A stretch of DNA of 64,000 nt from Palauibacter sp022826685. Lineage in GTDB: Bacteria; Gemmatimonadota; Gemmatimonadetes; Palauibacterales; Palauibacteraceae. The notes under the pieces were generated by a model. The model made no database searches, was not told the DNA's origin, and saw only the letters and a list, made by a program, of their open reading frames with translations. Positions 25,269 through 34,215 of the stretch are shown here, piece after piece. Within the stretch, counting starts at the first letter, position 1; each line of letters opens with the position of its first letter. Both the position numbers and the translations under genes were made by a program. The stretch lies in NCBI RefSeq assembly GCF_965221685.1, contig NZ_OZ244907.1; one strand, written 5' to 3'.

Positions 25269-27683
25269 ATGCACCCGCACGAACTGACGCCCGCACAGCG
25301 CGCGGCCGCCGAAGATCCGGACGGGCTCCCGGGGCTCGCCGACGCCGAGTTCACGGCGCTGGGCCGCCGCGCGCGCCGCGTAGAAGGGCTGCGCAAGTCG
25401 ACCGGCCGTGAGATCTACACGGACGACATCGTCCTGCCGGGGATGCTGCACGGGAAGATCCTCCGCTCCACCGAGGCCCACGCCCGGATCGTCTCCATCG
25501 ACACGGCCGAGGCCGAGGCCCTCGAAGGCGTGCACGGCGTCATCACCGGACGGGACCTGCCGACGCCGTACGGGATCATCCCGTGGACCCGCGACGAGCA
25601 CGCGCTCTGCGTCGACAAGGTGCGCTTCATCGGCGACGCGGTGGCGGCGGTGGCCGCGGTCGACGAGGACACGGCGAACGCGGCGCTCGAGCGGATCGAC
25701 GTCGAGTATGCGCCGCTTCCCGTCTATCTCTCGCCCGAGGAGTCGCTGACGCCCGAGGCCGCCGCGGAGCCCATCCACGCGCCGCGCAAGCCGGGGGCGA
25801 ACGGCAACATCCTCAAGCACGTCCATCTCGAGTTCGGGGACGTGGACGCGCGGATGGCGGAAGCGGACGTCACCATCGAGGGGGAGTACTTCTTCCACGG
25901 GACGACGCACACGCCGATCGAACCCCACTGCGCGATCTCCCGACTCAACCCGGAAGGCGTGCTCGAGGTGTGGTCCTCGACGCAGGTCCCGCACTACCTG
26001 CAGCGGGAGCTGGCGCGAGTGCTCGACCACGACGTGGCGAAGGTGCGGGTCGCGCAGCCGGCCGTGGGCGGGGCCTTCGGCGGCAAGTCCGAGCCGTTCG
26101 ATCTCGAGTTCTGCGTGGCGCTCCTCGCGATGCGGACCGGCCGTCCGGTGAAGATCCTCTACACGCGCGAAGAACTCTTCTACTCGCACCGCGGCCGCCA
26201 CCCCATGCGCATGAAGTACCGGCTCGGCGCCTCGCGCGGCGGGAAGCTCAGGGCGCTCGACGCGCACACGATCCTGGATGGCGGCGCCTATGCCTCGTTC
26301 GGCCTCGTAACCACGTACTACTCGGGACAGCTCCTCACCGCGCCCTGCCATATCGAGTCCTATCGCTTCGACTCGACGCGCGTGTACACGAACGTCGCCC
26401 CGTGCGGCCCCAAGCGCGGCCACGGCTCGGTGCAGCCGCGCTTCGCGTACGAGATCTCGCTCGACAAGCTGGCCGGGAAGCTCGGCCTCGACCCGTTCGA
26501 ACTTCGCCGCCGCAACTTCATGGGCACGGGACGGACGGTGAACGAGTTCAAGGTCCGGTCGAACGGTTTCCTGGAGTGCCTGGAGGCGGTGGAGCGGGCC
26601 AGCGACTGGAAGACGCGCTACCGGCGGATGCCGACAGGTCGCGGCCTCGGGATGGCCGCCTCCTCCTACATCTCCGGCACGAACTACCCCATCTATCCGA
26701 ACGAGATGCCCCAGGCCGCGGTACAGGTGCAGGTCGAGCGCTCCGGCCGGGTGGCGATCCTGCACGGCGCGTCGGAAATCGGGCAGGGTTCCGATTCCAC
26801 CATGGCGTACATCGCGTGCGAGGAACTCGGGGTCCCGCTCGAATACGTACGCGTCTTCTCCGCCGACACGGACCTCACGCCGGTGGACCTGGGGGCCTAC
26901 TCCTCGCGCGAGACCGTGATGGTGGGGAACGCCTGTCTCGACGCCTGCCGCGCGCTTCGAGCGCAGGTGACGGAGGCGGTCGGCGAAGTCTGGGGCGTGG
27001 CGGCCGGCCGGGTGCGTCTGGCGCGCGGCTGGGCCTTCGATGTCGACGCCCCGGAGGACGGCGACCGCTGCATCCCCATCTCGGAGGCGTTCAACATCGC
27101 CGAGGCGAAGTTCGGCCTGCTGGGCGCCGTCGGCTCCTACGACACGCCGAAGGATGTCCACGGCGACTACCGCGGCGGCACGATCGGATCGTCGCCGGCC
27201 TATTCCTTCACGGCGCACGTGGCCGAAGTCGAGGTCGAGGGGGACACGGGGGTCGTCAACGTCAAGAACATCTGGGTGGCGCACGACTGCGGACGCGCGC
27301 TCAACCCCGTGCTCGTCGAAGGCCAGATCGAGGGCTCTGCCTACATGGGCTTCGCCGAGGCGATCTTCGAGGAGCAGCTCTTCCGCGAGGGAGAGGTCGA
27401 AGGCGGCCTGCACACGTCGCCGTCGCTGCTGGACTACCGGATTCCCACCTCCATGGACTGCCCCGAGTTCGAGGCGCTCATCGTCGAGTCGGTGGATCCG
27501 GAAGGCCCCTACGGCGCGAAGGAGGCGGGGGAGGGTCCGCTCCACCCATCGCTCCCCGCGATCGCGAACGCGATATACGACGCGGTGGGAGTGAGGATCG
27601 ACGAACTCCCCTTCACGCCGCAGCGCGTATGGAGAGCCCTGCGCGCGCACGCCGCCGCCGCGAGCCGCGAGGACGTCGCCTGA
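25269..27683 (+). CDS. Molybdopterin-binding large subunit of a xanthine dehydrogenase/4-hydroxybenzoyl-CoA reductase-like enzyme
   Basis: 804 residues. Molybdenum hydroxylase large subunit: an N-terminal a/b hammerhead (VEGLRKSTGREIYTDD, FIGDAVAAVAAVD) and the Mo-MPT domains (VGGAFGGKSEPFD, CGPKRGHGSVQPRF, GASEIGQGSDSTM). Near the C-terminus GAKEAGEGPLHPSLPA contains the active-site Glu. CGPKRGHG resembles the HcrA/XdhA branch. It should bind the molybdenum cofactor and hydroxylate a heterocycle or aldehyde, or reduce an aromatic thioester. The matching [2Fe-2S] subunit is apart at 10345. The possible -10 box TAGATT is only seven bases before the ATG, which hints at a leaderless message. YjbQ follows after 22 bases. 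Confidence 0.93.
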   Translation: MHPHELTPAQRAAAEDPDGLPGLADAEFTALGRRARRVEGLRKSTGREIYTDDIVLPGMLHGKILRSTEAHARIVSIDTAEAEALEGVHGVITGRDLPTPYGIIPWTRDEHALCVDKVRFIGDAVAAVAAVDEDTANAALERIDVEYAPLPVYLSPEESLTPEAAAEPIHAPRKPGANGNILKHVHLEFGDVDARMAEADVTIEGEYFFHGTTHTPIEPHCAISRLNPEGVLEVWSSTQVPHYLQRELARVLDHDVAKVRVAQPAVGGAFGGKSEPFDLEFCVALLAMRTGRPVKILYTREELFYSHRGRHPMRMKYRLGASRGGKLRALDAHTILDGGAYASFGLVTTYYSGQLLTAPCHIESYRFDSTRVYTNVAPCGPKRGHGSVQPRFAYEISLDKLAGKLGLDPFELRRRNFMGTGRTVNEFKVRSNGFLECLEAVERASDWKTRYRRMPTGRGLGMAASSYISGTNYPIYPNEMPQAAVQVQVERSGRVAILHGASEIGQGSDSTMAYIACEELGVPLEYVRVFSADTDLTPVDLGAYSSRETVMVGNACLDACRALRAQVTEAVGEVWGVAAGRVRLARGWAFDVDAPEDGDRCIPISEAFNIAEAKFGLLGAVGSYDTPKDVHGDYRGGTIGSSPAYSFTAHVAEVEVEGDTGVVNVKNIWVAHDCGRALNPVLVEGQIEGSAYMGFAEAIFEEQLFREGEVEGGLHTSPSLLDYRIPTSMDCPEFEALIVESVDPEGPYGAKEAGEGPLHPSLPAIANAIYDAVGVRIDELPFTPQRVWRALRAHAAAASREDVA

Positions 27684-27705
27684 ACCCCTCGTGCATCCCG
27701 CCGGA

Positions 27706-28125
27706 ATGAAGCAGTTCGTCCGACAACTCGGCGTCGAGACGCGGGGGAAGGGCCTGTATGAGATCACCCGCCCCGTCCTCGAGTGGGCGGCCGGGCTCGA
27801 GATCGAGACGGGCATGCTCACCGTCTACATCCGCCACACGTCGGCGTCTCTGACGATCCAGGAGAACGCGGACCCGGACGTCCTCCACGACCTCTCGAAC
27901 TTCTTCGCCCGTCTCGTTCCGGAAGGCGACCGCCACTACCGGCACACCATGGAGGGACCGGATGACATGCCGGCGCACATCCGGTCGGCTCTGACCCAGA
28001 CGCACCTGGCCGTCCCGGTGCTCGACGGAGCGCCGGCCCTCGGAACCTGGCAGGGGCTCTTCCTCTTCGAGCATCGGAGCCGGCCCCACCGGCGAACGGT
28101 CGTGCTGCATATCCTCGGCGAATAG
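27706..28125 (+). CDS. YjbQ/UPF0047 family protein
   Basis: 139 residues, a compact single-domain protein. Motifs: the family core GMLTVYIRHTSASLTIQENADP with conserved His-Thr-Ser and Asn, then HTMEGPDDMPAHIR, LGTWQGLFLFEHR. Family members have weak thiamine-phosphate synthase activity in vitro; the physiological role is not settled. The ATG at 27706 is preferred; a GTG at 27691 in the same frame would add five residues. Lies between the molybdenum hydroxylase subunit and the metalloprotease gene, separated from the latter by two bases, so probably cotranscribed. Confidence 0.92.
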   Translation: MKQFVRQLGVETRGKGLYEITRPVLEWAAGLEIETGMLTVYIRHTSASLTIQENADPDVLHDLSNFFARLVPEGDRHYRHTMEGPDDMPAHIRSALTQTHLAVPVLDGAPALGTWQGLFLFEHRSRPHRRTVVLHILGE

Positions 28126-28127
28126 AC

Positions 28128-29630
28128 GTGCGTGAGGCGGGACGGATCGCGCGAAGGCCCGGCTTCCGGGCAATCGCGGTGCTGGCCGCCGCCACGGCCG
28201 CGGCGTGCGGCGACGGGAGCACGGAACTTCCGCTGACGCGGCCCCCGATGGTCATCGGCGTCGTGGCCGACCTGGATCTGGCCGTGGGGGATACGGCGAC
28301 GGTGGACGCCTCCGCCTACTTCCGCGATCCCGACGGGGACGTTCTGTCTTTCGAGACGAGGTCGTCCGCCGAGGAGGTCGCGGTCGCCGACGTTTCGGGG
28401 AGCACGGTCCGCATCGTCGCGCTGGCGCCGGGGACGTCGACCGTGGCAATCACGGCGCGCGACCCGGAAGGGCGAGCTGCCGCGCTGCGCTTCGAGGTTA
28501 CGGTGCCGAATCGGGCGCCCGTCGCCATGGGCGCGATCCCGGAGCTCGGGTTGACCGTAGCGGACACGACACGGGTCGATGTGTCGGGCTATTTCGCCGA
28601 CCCGGACGGGGAAGCGCTCAGCTATGGCGTGGCCTCTTCGGACAGCGGAGTGGCGGCCGTCGCCGCCCGGGGCGACACGATCGACGTGACCGGCATCGCT
28701 CCGGGAACCGCGACCGTGACGGTGACGGCGCGCGACGCGGGAGGCCTTTCGGCCGAAAGCTCCTTCACCGTCCGCGTCCGGGCATCCGGGGGCCGCTTCG
28801 ACATCGTGCTCGGCTTCGACACGACGGGGACCGAGCCGTGGCGGGCCGCGGTCCTCGCGGCGGCGGAACTCTGGATGTCGGTGCTGGCCGATACGGAGTT
28901 GCCGGACGTGCCGGTCGACGACCACATCGAGTGCTACGGCGCGAAGACAGCGGAGCCGGTGGGGACCATCGACGATCTGATGGTCCTCGTCGAGTTCCGG
29001 GGCATCGACGGTCCGGGCCGCACGCTCGCCCAGGCCGGCGTGTGCCGTCTGCGCGAGGGGTCGATGCTGCCGTTCGCCAGCGTGGTGTTCTTCGACGTGT
29101 CGGACATCGACCGCATCATCGACTCCGGCGATGCGACGGAACTCGCCGTTCACGAAATCGCGCACGCGCTCGGACTCGGCCTGCTGTGGCGGCCACTCGG
29201 TCTCCTTCGGGATCCTGCCCTGGGTGTGGGCGCGATCGACGCGCACTTCGTCGGTCCCCTGGCCATCGCCGCCTTCGACGCGGCGGGCGGCACGAACTAC
29301 ACGGGCGGGGCGAAGGTTCCCGTCGAGAATCTCGGTGGAGCCGGGAGTGCGAACCTCCATTGGCGGGGGTCGGTCCTCGGCGGCGAACTCCTGAGGCCGC
29401 TCAATCGGCTCGGCGTGCCGGAAACCCTCAGCGCGATCACGATCCAGTCGATGGCCGACCTGGGTTACATTGTCGATGTGAGCCTGGCGGAGCCGTACAC
29501 GCTTCCCGGCGTCGGCGCCGCGGACGAGAAACCCGGCCGCGTGGTCGACCTGGGCGACGACGTCCTCAGGGGCCCGGTGCAGGTCGTCGACCTGCGGGGA
29601 CGCGTGACGCGGGTGCTGCATAATCGCTAA
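28128..29630 (+). CDS. Secreted leishmanolysin-like (M8-type) metalloprotease with Ig-like repeats
   Basis: 500 residues, GTG start. A lipoprotein-type signal ends at ATAAAC-GDG. Two cadherin/Ig-like repeats follow, each with a DxDGDxLSF- or DPDGEALSY-type calcium-binding turn (YFRDPDGDVLSFE and YFADPDGEALSYG, about 65-145 and 145-220). The protease domain has the zinc motif HEIAHALGLG, a probable third ligand in NLHWRGSV and a Met in SAITIQSMADLGY, the pattern of bacterial leishmanolysin relatives. Likely tethered at the cell surface and degrading protein. The C-terminus (VVDLRGRVTRVL) resembles a short sorting tail, but this is weak. A hairpin-poor 116-base gap with a promoter follows. Confidence 0.85.
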   Translation: MREAGRIARRPGFRAIAVLAAATAAACGDGSTELPLTRPPMVIGVVADLDLAVGDTATVDASAYFRDPDGDVLSFETRSSAEEVAVADVSGSTVRIVALAPGTSTVAITARDPEGRAAALRFEVTVPNRAPVAMGAIPELGLTVADTTRVDVSGYFADPDGEALSYGVASSDSGVAAVAARGDTIDVTGIAPGTATVTVTARDAGGLSAESSFTVRVRASGGRFDIVLGFDTTGTEPWRAAVLAAAELWMSVLADTELPDVPVDDHIECYGAKTAEPVGTIDDLMVLVEFRGIDGPGRTLAQAGVCRLREGSMLPFASVVFFDVSDIDRIIDSGDATELAVHEIAHALGLGLLWRPLGLLRDPALGVGAIDAHFVGPLAIAAFDAAGGTNYTGGAKVPVENLGGAGSANLHWRGSVLGGELLRPLNRLGVPETLSAITIQSMADLGYIVDVSLAEPYTLPGVGAADEKPGRVVDLGDDVLRGPVQVVDLRGRVTRVLHNR

Positions 29631-29662
29631 CCCGTTCCGCCGTCGACCGTTTCCCGGGCCCG

Positions 29663-29691
29663 TTGACACCCTGTGTCACGTCTCGGACAAT
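29663..29691 (+). promoter_or_regulatory. Strong sigma70-type promoter of the RND-P450 operon
   Basis: TTGACA (29663-29668), a 17-base spacer, then GACAAT (29686-29691): a perfect -35 and a four-of-six -10 at ideal spacing, 55 bases before the adaptor ATG. It is among the best promoter matches I see in the window. Confidence 0.65.
29664..29678. promoter_or_regulatory. Operator-like inverted repeat over the -35 box
   Basis: TGACAC-CCT-GTGTCA is a perfect six-base inverted repeat lying on the -35 box of the RND operon promoter. A TetR- or MarR-type repressor binding here would block transcription; no such regulator gene is in the window. Confidence 0.5.
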
Positions 29692-29746
29692 CAAATGGAT
29701 GATGGGCGTTCCCGGTCGCGTACGACCTTCAGGGGAGTGAATTATC

Positions 29747-30958
29747 ATGCGCCGTAGAAGTCTCGCCGTAATCGGCGGTATCGTCCTCGGAACCGCGGCG
29801 ATCGTGGCTCTCCTGCTCGTCCTGGCGCCGGAACCCGAAGCGCGGGATCTGCCACCGCAGATCCCCTTTGCCCAGACGGCCTCCGTGACGGCCGGGTCCG
29901 GAGCGATCCCGGTCCATGGATCGGGCACCGTACGCCCCAGAGCCGAAATCAACGTCGCACCTCAGGTCGGCGGTCAGGTCGTCTGGGTCGACCCGGGGTT
30001 CCAGAGCGGCGGGCGGGTGGAAACGGGGCAGACGCTCTTCCGCATCGACGAAACCGACTACCTGTACCGGGTGCAGGAAGCCGAGGCCAATCTCGCGTCA
30101 CGCCGCGTGGCTTTCCTGGAGGAGCAGGAACGATCCGGGATCGCCCTCGACCAGTACAGGCTCTATTCGGAACGGCGGGCGGGAGACGGCTCTTCGACGG
30201 ACCCGAGTCCGCTGACGCTGCGGGAGCCTCAACTCGAGGCGGCGCGCGCCGCGCTCAAGCGCGATGAGGCCCGTCTCGCCGACGCCAACCTTGCCCTGTC
30301 GAGGACCGAGGTTAAGGCGCCGTTCACCGGATTCGTGCGCGACGAGTCCGTAGCGGTCGGACAGATCGTTTCGCCGGGCGAGCCGGTCGGACGGCTGTTC
30401 GCCGCCGACGCGATCGAGGTGAACGTGTCCCTGTCCCATGCCGATGCGGTGTTGATTCCCGGTCTGTGGGAGCTTCAGGGCGGAGGCGGAGCGTCGCGCG
30501 TGGGCGCGCGCGTCGTCGCACGCTACGGCGAGACCGGCTACAGCTGGGAAGGGTACGTCGACCGGGGCGAGGTTTCGCTCGACGAGCAGACGCGGACGGT
30601 GGACGTGGTCGTGCGTGTCCCGGACCCGTTCTCGGCGGGCGTCGCGGTGGAAGGGGGCGATCCGGCCGGCGGAACGCCGCCCCTGCTCGTGGGTGAGTTC
30701 GTCGACGTGGAGATCGAGGGCCTGTCTCCCGATCGTTACTTCCGCGCGCCACGCGCCGCCCTGCAACCGGGGAACGAGGTGTGGGCGGTGAACGATGGCG
30801 GCGTTGTGAGCATCGTCTCCGTGCGCGTGCTGCAGCGTGCGGACGACGAAGTGTTTGTCACCGGCGCTCTGCGGGACGGGCAGGCGGTGATCACCGGCGG
30901 AATCCGGTTCGCGACGGAAGGGATGCTCGTTCAGACCGGGGCCCAGCCCGAGCAATGA
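29747..30958 (+). CDS. RND efflux pump periplasmic adaptor subunit (membrane fusion protein)
   Basis: 403 residues. An N-terminal membrane anchor (IGGIVLGTAAIVALLLVLA), no lipobox, then a barrel-sandwich domain (GSGTVRPRAEINVAPQVGGQVVWV and later VKAPFTGFVRDESVAVGQIVSPGEPVG) split by an alpha-hairpin with a coiled coil (about 105-185), then beta-barrel and membrane-proximal domains (GYVDRGEVSLDEQTRTVDV). It links the RND pump in the inner membrane to a TolC-type duct. GGGGAG precedes the ATG. First gene of the efflux-P450 operon; the pump gene starts eight bases after its stop. Confidence 0.95.
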   Translation: MRRRSLAVIGGIVLGTAAIVALLLVLAPEPEARDLPPQIPFAQTASVTAGSGAIPVHGSGTVRPRAEINVAPQVGGQVVWVDPGFQSGGRVETGQTLFRIDETDYLYRVQEAEANLASRRVAFLEEQERSGIALDQYRLYSERRAGDGSSTDPSPLTLREPQLEAARAALKRDEARLADANLALSRTEVKAPFTGFVRDESVAVGQIVSPGEPVGRLFAADAIEVNVSLSHADAVLIPGLWELQGGGGASRVGARVVARYGETGYSWEGYVDRGEVSLDEQTRTVDVVVRVPDPFSAGVAVEGGDPAGGTPPLLVGEFVDVEIEGLSPDRYFRAPRAALQPGNEVWAVNDGGVVSIVSVRVLQRADDEVFVTGALRDGQAVITGGIRFATEGMLVQTGAQPEQ

Positions 30959-30965
30959 GCCCGGG

Positions 30966-33900
30966 ATGAGCCGCAACGGGGAGTTCCACGGCGAACGTCC
31001 CGGCCCGATCGCCTACATGGCGAGCAACAGCATTGCCGCCAACCTCCTGATGTTCGGGATCCTCGCCGCCGGACTGGTGGCGCTGACCGGCATCGAGCGG
31101 GAGGCGTGGCCCACCGTCCCCTTCTATCACGTCGAAGTCTCGATGGTCTATCCCGGCGCCACTCCGGAGGAGGTCGAGGAGTCGATCGTCGTCAAGATCG
31201 AGGACCAGGTCAGCGGACTCGACGATGTGAAGGCCGTCAAATCCGTAGCGGCCCCCGGCGTGGCATCCGTCCGGATCGAAATGGACTCCGGTACGGACAT
31301 GGCGCGCGCGCTGGACGACGTCGAATCCGCGGTCAACCGCATCCAGTCGTTTCCGACCGGAGCCGAGCGTCCCCAGTTCCGGGAGATGACGAACCGCCAG
31401 AGCATGATGCGGCTCATCGTCCATGGCGATGTATCCGAGCGGTCGCTGAAGGAACTGGCGTACCAGATCGAGGACGAACTCACCACGCTTCCCGCCGTGT
31501 CCCAGGTCGACGTCAGCGGCGTGCGGCAATACGAGATCTCCATCGAGGTACCGCTCCAGAGGCTGAGAGCCCTCGGACTCACCCTCGCCGATATCGCCAA
31601 TACGATTCGCCGCAGCTCGCTGGACCTGTCGGCTGGCAGCATCGATACCCGTGAGTCCCAGGTACGGGTCAGGACCCTCGGTCAGAGCTACGACCAGCAG
31701 GACTTCGAGGAGATCGTCGTTCTCGGCAACAGCGACGGCACGGTCGTACGCCTGGGCGATATCGCCAGGGTACGCGACGAATATCAGGACATCGATCTGA
31801 TTCTCCGGCACCAGAACCACCCCGCGGTATTCGTGGAGGTTTACCGGGCCGGCGGCGAGCAGGTGATGGATGTCGCCACAAGCGTGCACGAGCATTTGGC
31901 GAACGAGGTGATCCCGTCCCTGCCCGACGGGGTGGGCGTCACGGTCTGGAACGACGAGTCCCGGGACTACAAGGAACGGGCCGACCTTCTCCTGAAGAAC
32001 GGGATCCTGGGCCTGCTGCTGGTGCTGATCGCCCTGAGCCTGTTCCTCCAGATCCGGCTCGCCGTGTGGGTCGCGGTCGGGCTCGCGGTCTCTGGCATCG
32101 GCGCGCTCGCCGTCATGCTTGCGCTCGACTATGCGATCAACACGATCTCGCTGTTCTCCTTCGTCCTCGCGATCGGCATCATCGTCGACGATGCGATCGT
32201 CGTGTCCGAGCAGATCCACCTGGAACGGATGCGGGGGACCCCGGGGGTGCTGGCGGCGATCCGCGGAACGCGACGGATCAAGGTGCCGCTGACCTTCGCC
32301 GTCCTCACGTCGGTGGCCGCGTTCATGCCGCTCCTCTTCATCCCGGGCGGCGTCGGCGAGACCTGGTCCGCATTGCCGGTGATCGTCATCGCCATGCTGA
32401 TGGTGTCGCTGGTCGAATCGTTGCTGGTGCTGCCCAATCACCTCTCCCATCTGCCCGGCCCGGAATGGGTGCCGACGAGCGCCCCCGACCGGTTCTTCGC
32501 CCGGGTCCAGGATCGCGTGGACAGCGTGCTGAAGCGGTTCGTACGGGGCCCGCTGGACCACGCGCTGCGCTTCGCGACGCGCGAGCCCGGCATCACGGTG
32601 GCGGGAGCGGTCTGCCTGCTCGTGTTGTGCATCTCCCTGCTTCCGGCAGGCATCGTCCCGACCACGTTCGCCGGTGTCGTCGAGGGGGATTTCGCCACGG
32701 CCACGCTGGAAATGCCGGATGGGACGACCGCGCAGCGAACGTACGAAGTCGCCGAGGACCTGGAAGCGGCCGGACACAGGGTCATCGAGCGGCTCTCGGC
32801 CGACCGGCCCGAGGATGCGCCTCCGCTGCTGTCGGGGGTCACCGTCATGGTCGGCCAGCGGCCGCGGATTCAGGGCGGAGGGCTGAACCCCGCGCCGACC
32901 CTCAATCCCGAAGCCAATATCGCGACCGTCGAGTTGAAGCTCCTCGGAGCGCAGCAGCGCCAGGTGTCCACCGGCGAGGTCGCGCAGGCGTGGCGCGAGG
33001 AAGTGGGCATGCTGCCCTATGTACGCAGTCTCACCTTCAGCGCCGAGATCATCGACTTCGGCAACCCTGTCGAGACCGTTCTGTCCCACCCGGACCCGGA
33101 GCGCCTCATCGGCATCGCGGACTCCGTCGTCGTCGGTCTCCGCCGCGTGGGCGGCGTTTTCGACATACGCTCCGATCACACGCCGGGCATCCCGGAAGTT
33201 CAACTCGAGTTGCGGCCGGGAGCGCGAACCCTCGGTCTCACGCTGGAGGACCTGGCGGGGCAGGCGCGGGCCGCGTTCTTCGGCGCGGAGGCCATGCGGA
33301 TCCAGCGCGGCCGGGAAGAGGTTCGGGTCTACGTGCGCCTGCCGTCCGATGAACGGGAGTCCGTCACGGACATCGAAGGATATCTGCTCCGTACGCCGAG
33401 CGGCGGCGAGGTTCCCCTGATCACCGTGGCCTCGTTGAACTCGGGCACCTCGCCCCCCGCGATCCGGCGGAGGGATGGCCAGCGCGTCGTCACGGTGAGC
33501 GCGGATGTGGACCCCGTGGTGATCTCCGGCGGGGAGGCCAACGACATTCTCGTCAATTCGATCCTCGCGGACCTCACCGACGCGGACCCGGATCTGACGT
33601 TCATGCTCGGAGGCGAGCAGCAGCAGCAGGTCGAGTCGCTGGACTCGCTCTATCGCGGGTTTGCGATCGCCATGCTCCTCATCTTCGCGCTCCTCGCCAT
33701 CCCCCTGCGTTCCTGTACCAAGCCGTTCATCATCATGGCCGTCATCCCGTTCGGGTTCGTCGGGGTGATCCTCGGTCACCTGATTCTGGGAATCGCCGTG
33801 AGCGCGCAATCCTTCATGGGTTTCTTCGGTCTCAGCGGCGTGGTCGTGAACGACTCCCTGGTCATGATCGATCTCATCGACAGGAAACTCAGGGAAGGCA

Positions 33901-34184
33901 TGCCCGCCCGGACCGCGATCATCGAGGGCGCGAAGGGGCGCTTTCGCCCGATCATGCTCACGTCCGTGACGACCTTTCTCGGCTTCACGCCCCTCATTCT
34001 CGAACGCGCCATTCAGGCGCAGTTCCTCGTGCCCTTTGCCGCGTCCCTCGGTTTTGGCATCCTTATAACTACAGCTCTGCTGATGCTGATCGTGCCGGCG
34101 CTTTCCACGATCCATCTGCGGCTGACCTCGTCGCGCCGAAGTCCCGGCGTCCACGCGGCGATACAAGAAGCGACCTCGGCCTGA
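30966..34184 (+). CDS. RND efflux transporter permease (AcrB/HAE1-like)
   Basis: 1072 residues, twelve-helix resistance-nodulation-division pump. Seen: helix 1 (SIAANLLMFGILAAGLVAL), the porter repeat (MVYPGATPEEVEESIV), and the helix 4 Asp-Asp proton relay in GIIVDDAIVV. Helix 11/12 regions are in the second half (MGFFGLSGVVVNDSLVMIDLI, MLTSVTTFLGFTPLIL). Length fits hydrophobe/amphiphile pumps and some metal pumps; no metal-binding signature was noticed, so an organic substrate is likelier. It works with the preceding adaptor and an outer-membrane protein encoded elsewhere. The P450 fusion gene follows after 31 bases with its own GGGAGG ribosome site, so all three are probably on one message. 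Confidence 0.95.
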   Translation: MSRNGEFHGERPGPIAYMASNSIAANLLMFGILAAGLVALTGIEREAWPTVPFYHVEVSMVYPGATPEEVEESIVVKIEDQVSGLDDVKAVKSVAAPGVASVRIEMDSGTDMARALDDVESAVNRIQSFPTGAERPQFREMTNRQSMMRLIVHGDVSERSLKELAYQIEDELTTLPAVSQVDVSGVRQYEISIEVPLQRLRALGLTLADIANTIRRSSLDLSAGSIDTRESQVRVRTLGQSYDQQDFEEIVVLGNSDGTVVRLGDIARVRDEYQDIDLILRHQNHPAVFVEVYRAGGEQVMDVATSVHEHLANEVIPSLPDGVGVTVWNDESRDYKERADLLLKNGILGLLLVLIALSLFLQIRLAVWVAVGLAVSGIGALAVMLALDYAINTISLFSFVLAIGIIVDDAIVVSEQIHLERMRGTPGVLAAIRGTRRIKVPLTFAVLTSVAAFMPLLFIPGGVGETWSALPVIVIAMLMVSLVESLLVLPNHLSHLPGPEWVPTSAPDRFFARVQDRVDSVLKRFVRGPLDHALRFATREPGITVAGAVCLLVLCISLLPAGIVPTTFAGVVEGDFATATLEMPDGTTAQRTYEVAEDLEAAGHRVIERLSADRPEDAPPLLSGVTVMVGQRPRIQGGGLNPAPTLNPEANIATVELKLLGAQQRQVSTGEVAQAWREEVGMLPYVRSLTFSAEIIDFGNPVETVLSHPDPERLIGIADSVVVGLRRVGGVFDIRSDHTPGIPEVQLELRPGARTLGLTLEDLAGQARAAFFGAEAMRIQRGREEVRVYVRLPSDERESVTDIEGYLLRTPSGGEVPLITVASLNSGTSPPAIRRRDGQRVVTVSADVDPVVISGGEANDILVNSILADLTDADPDLTFMLGGEQQQQVESLDSLYRGFAIAMLLIFALLAIPLRSCTKPFIIMAVIPFGFVGVILGHLILGIAVSAQSFMGFFGLSGVVVNDSLVMIDLIDRKLREGMPARTAIIEGAKGRFRPIMLTSVTTFLGFTPLILERAIQAQFLVPFAASLGFGILITTALLMLIVPALSTIHLRLTSSRRSPGVHAAIQEATSA

Positions 34185-34215
34185 CGGCCGACGTCGCACA
34201 GGGAGGTCAAGGCTG

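Noticed and set aside
25176..27821. An 881-residue minus-strand frame opposite the molybdenum hydroxylase subunit
   Set aside because: Composition is arginine-rich noise; the plus strand is an intact enzyme.
30891..34199. A 1102-residue open frame on the minus strand opposite the RND pump
   Set aside because: It is Arg/His/Asp-rich with no domain, and the plus strand encodes a complete RND pump; it is a high-GC antisense artefact.
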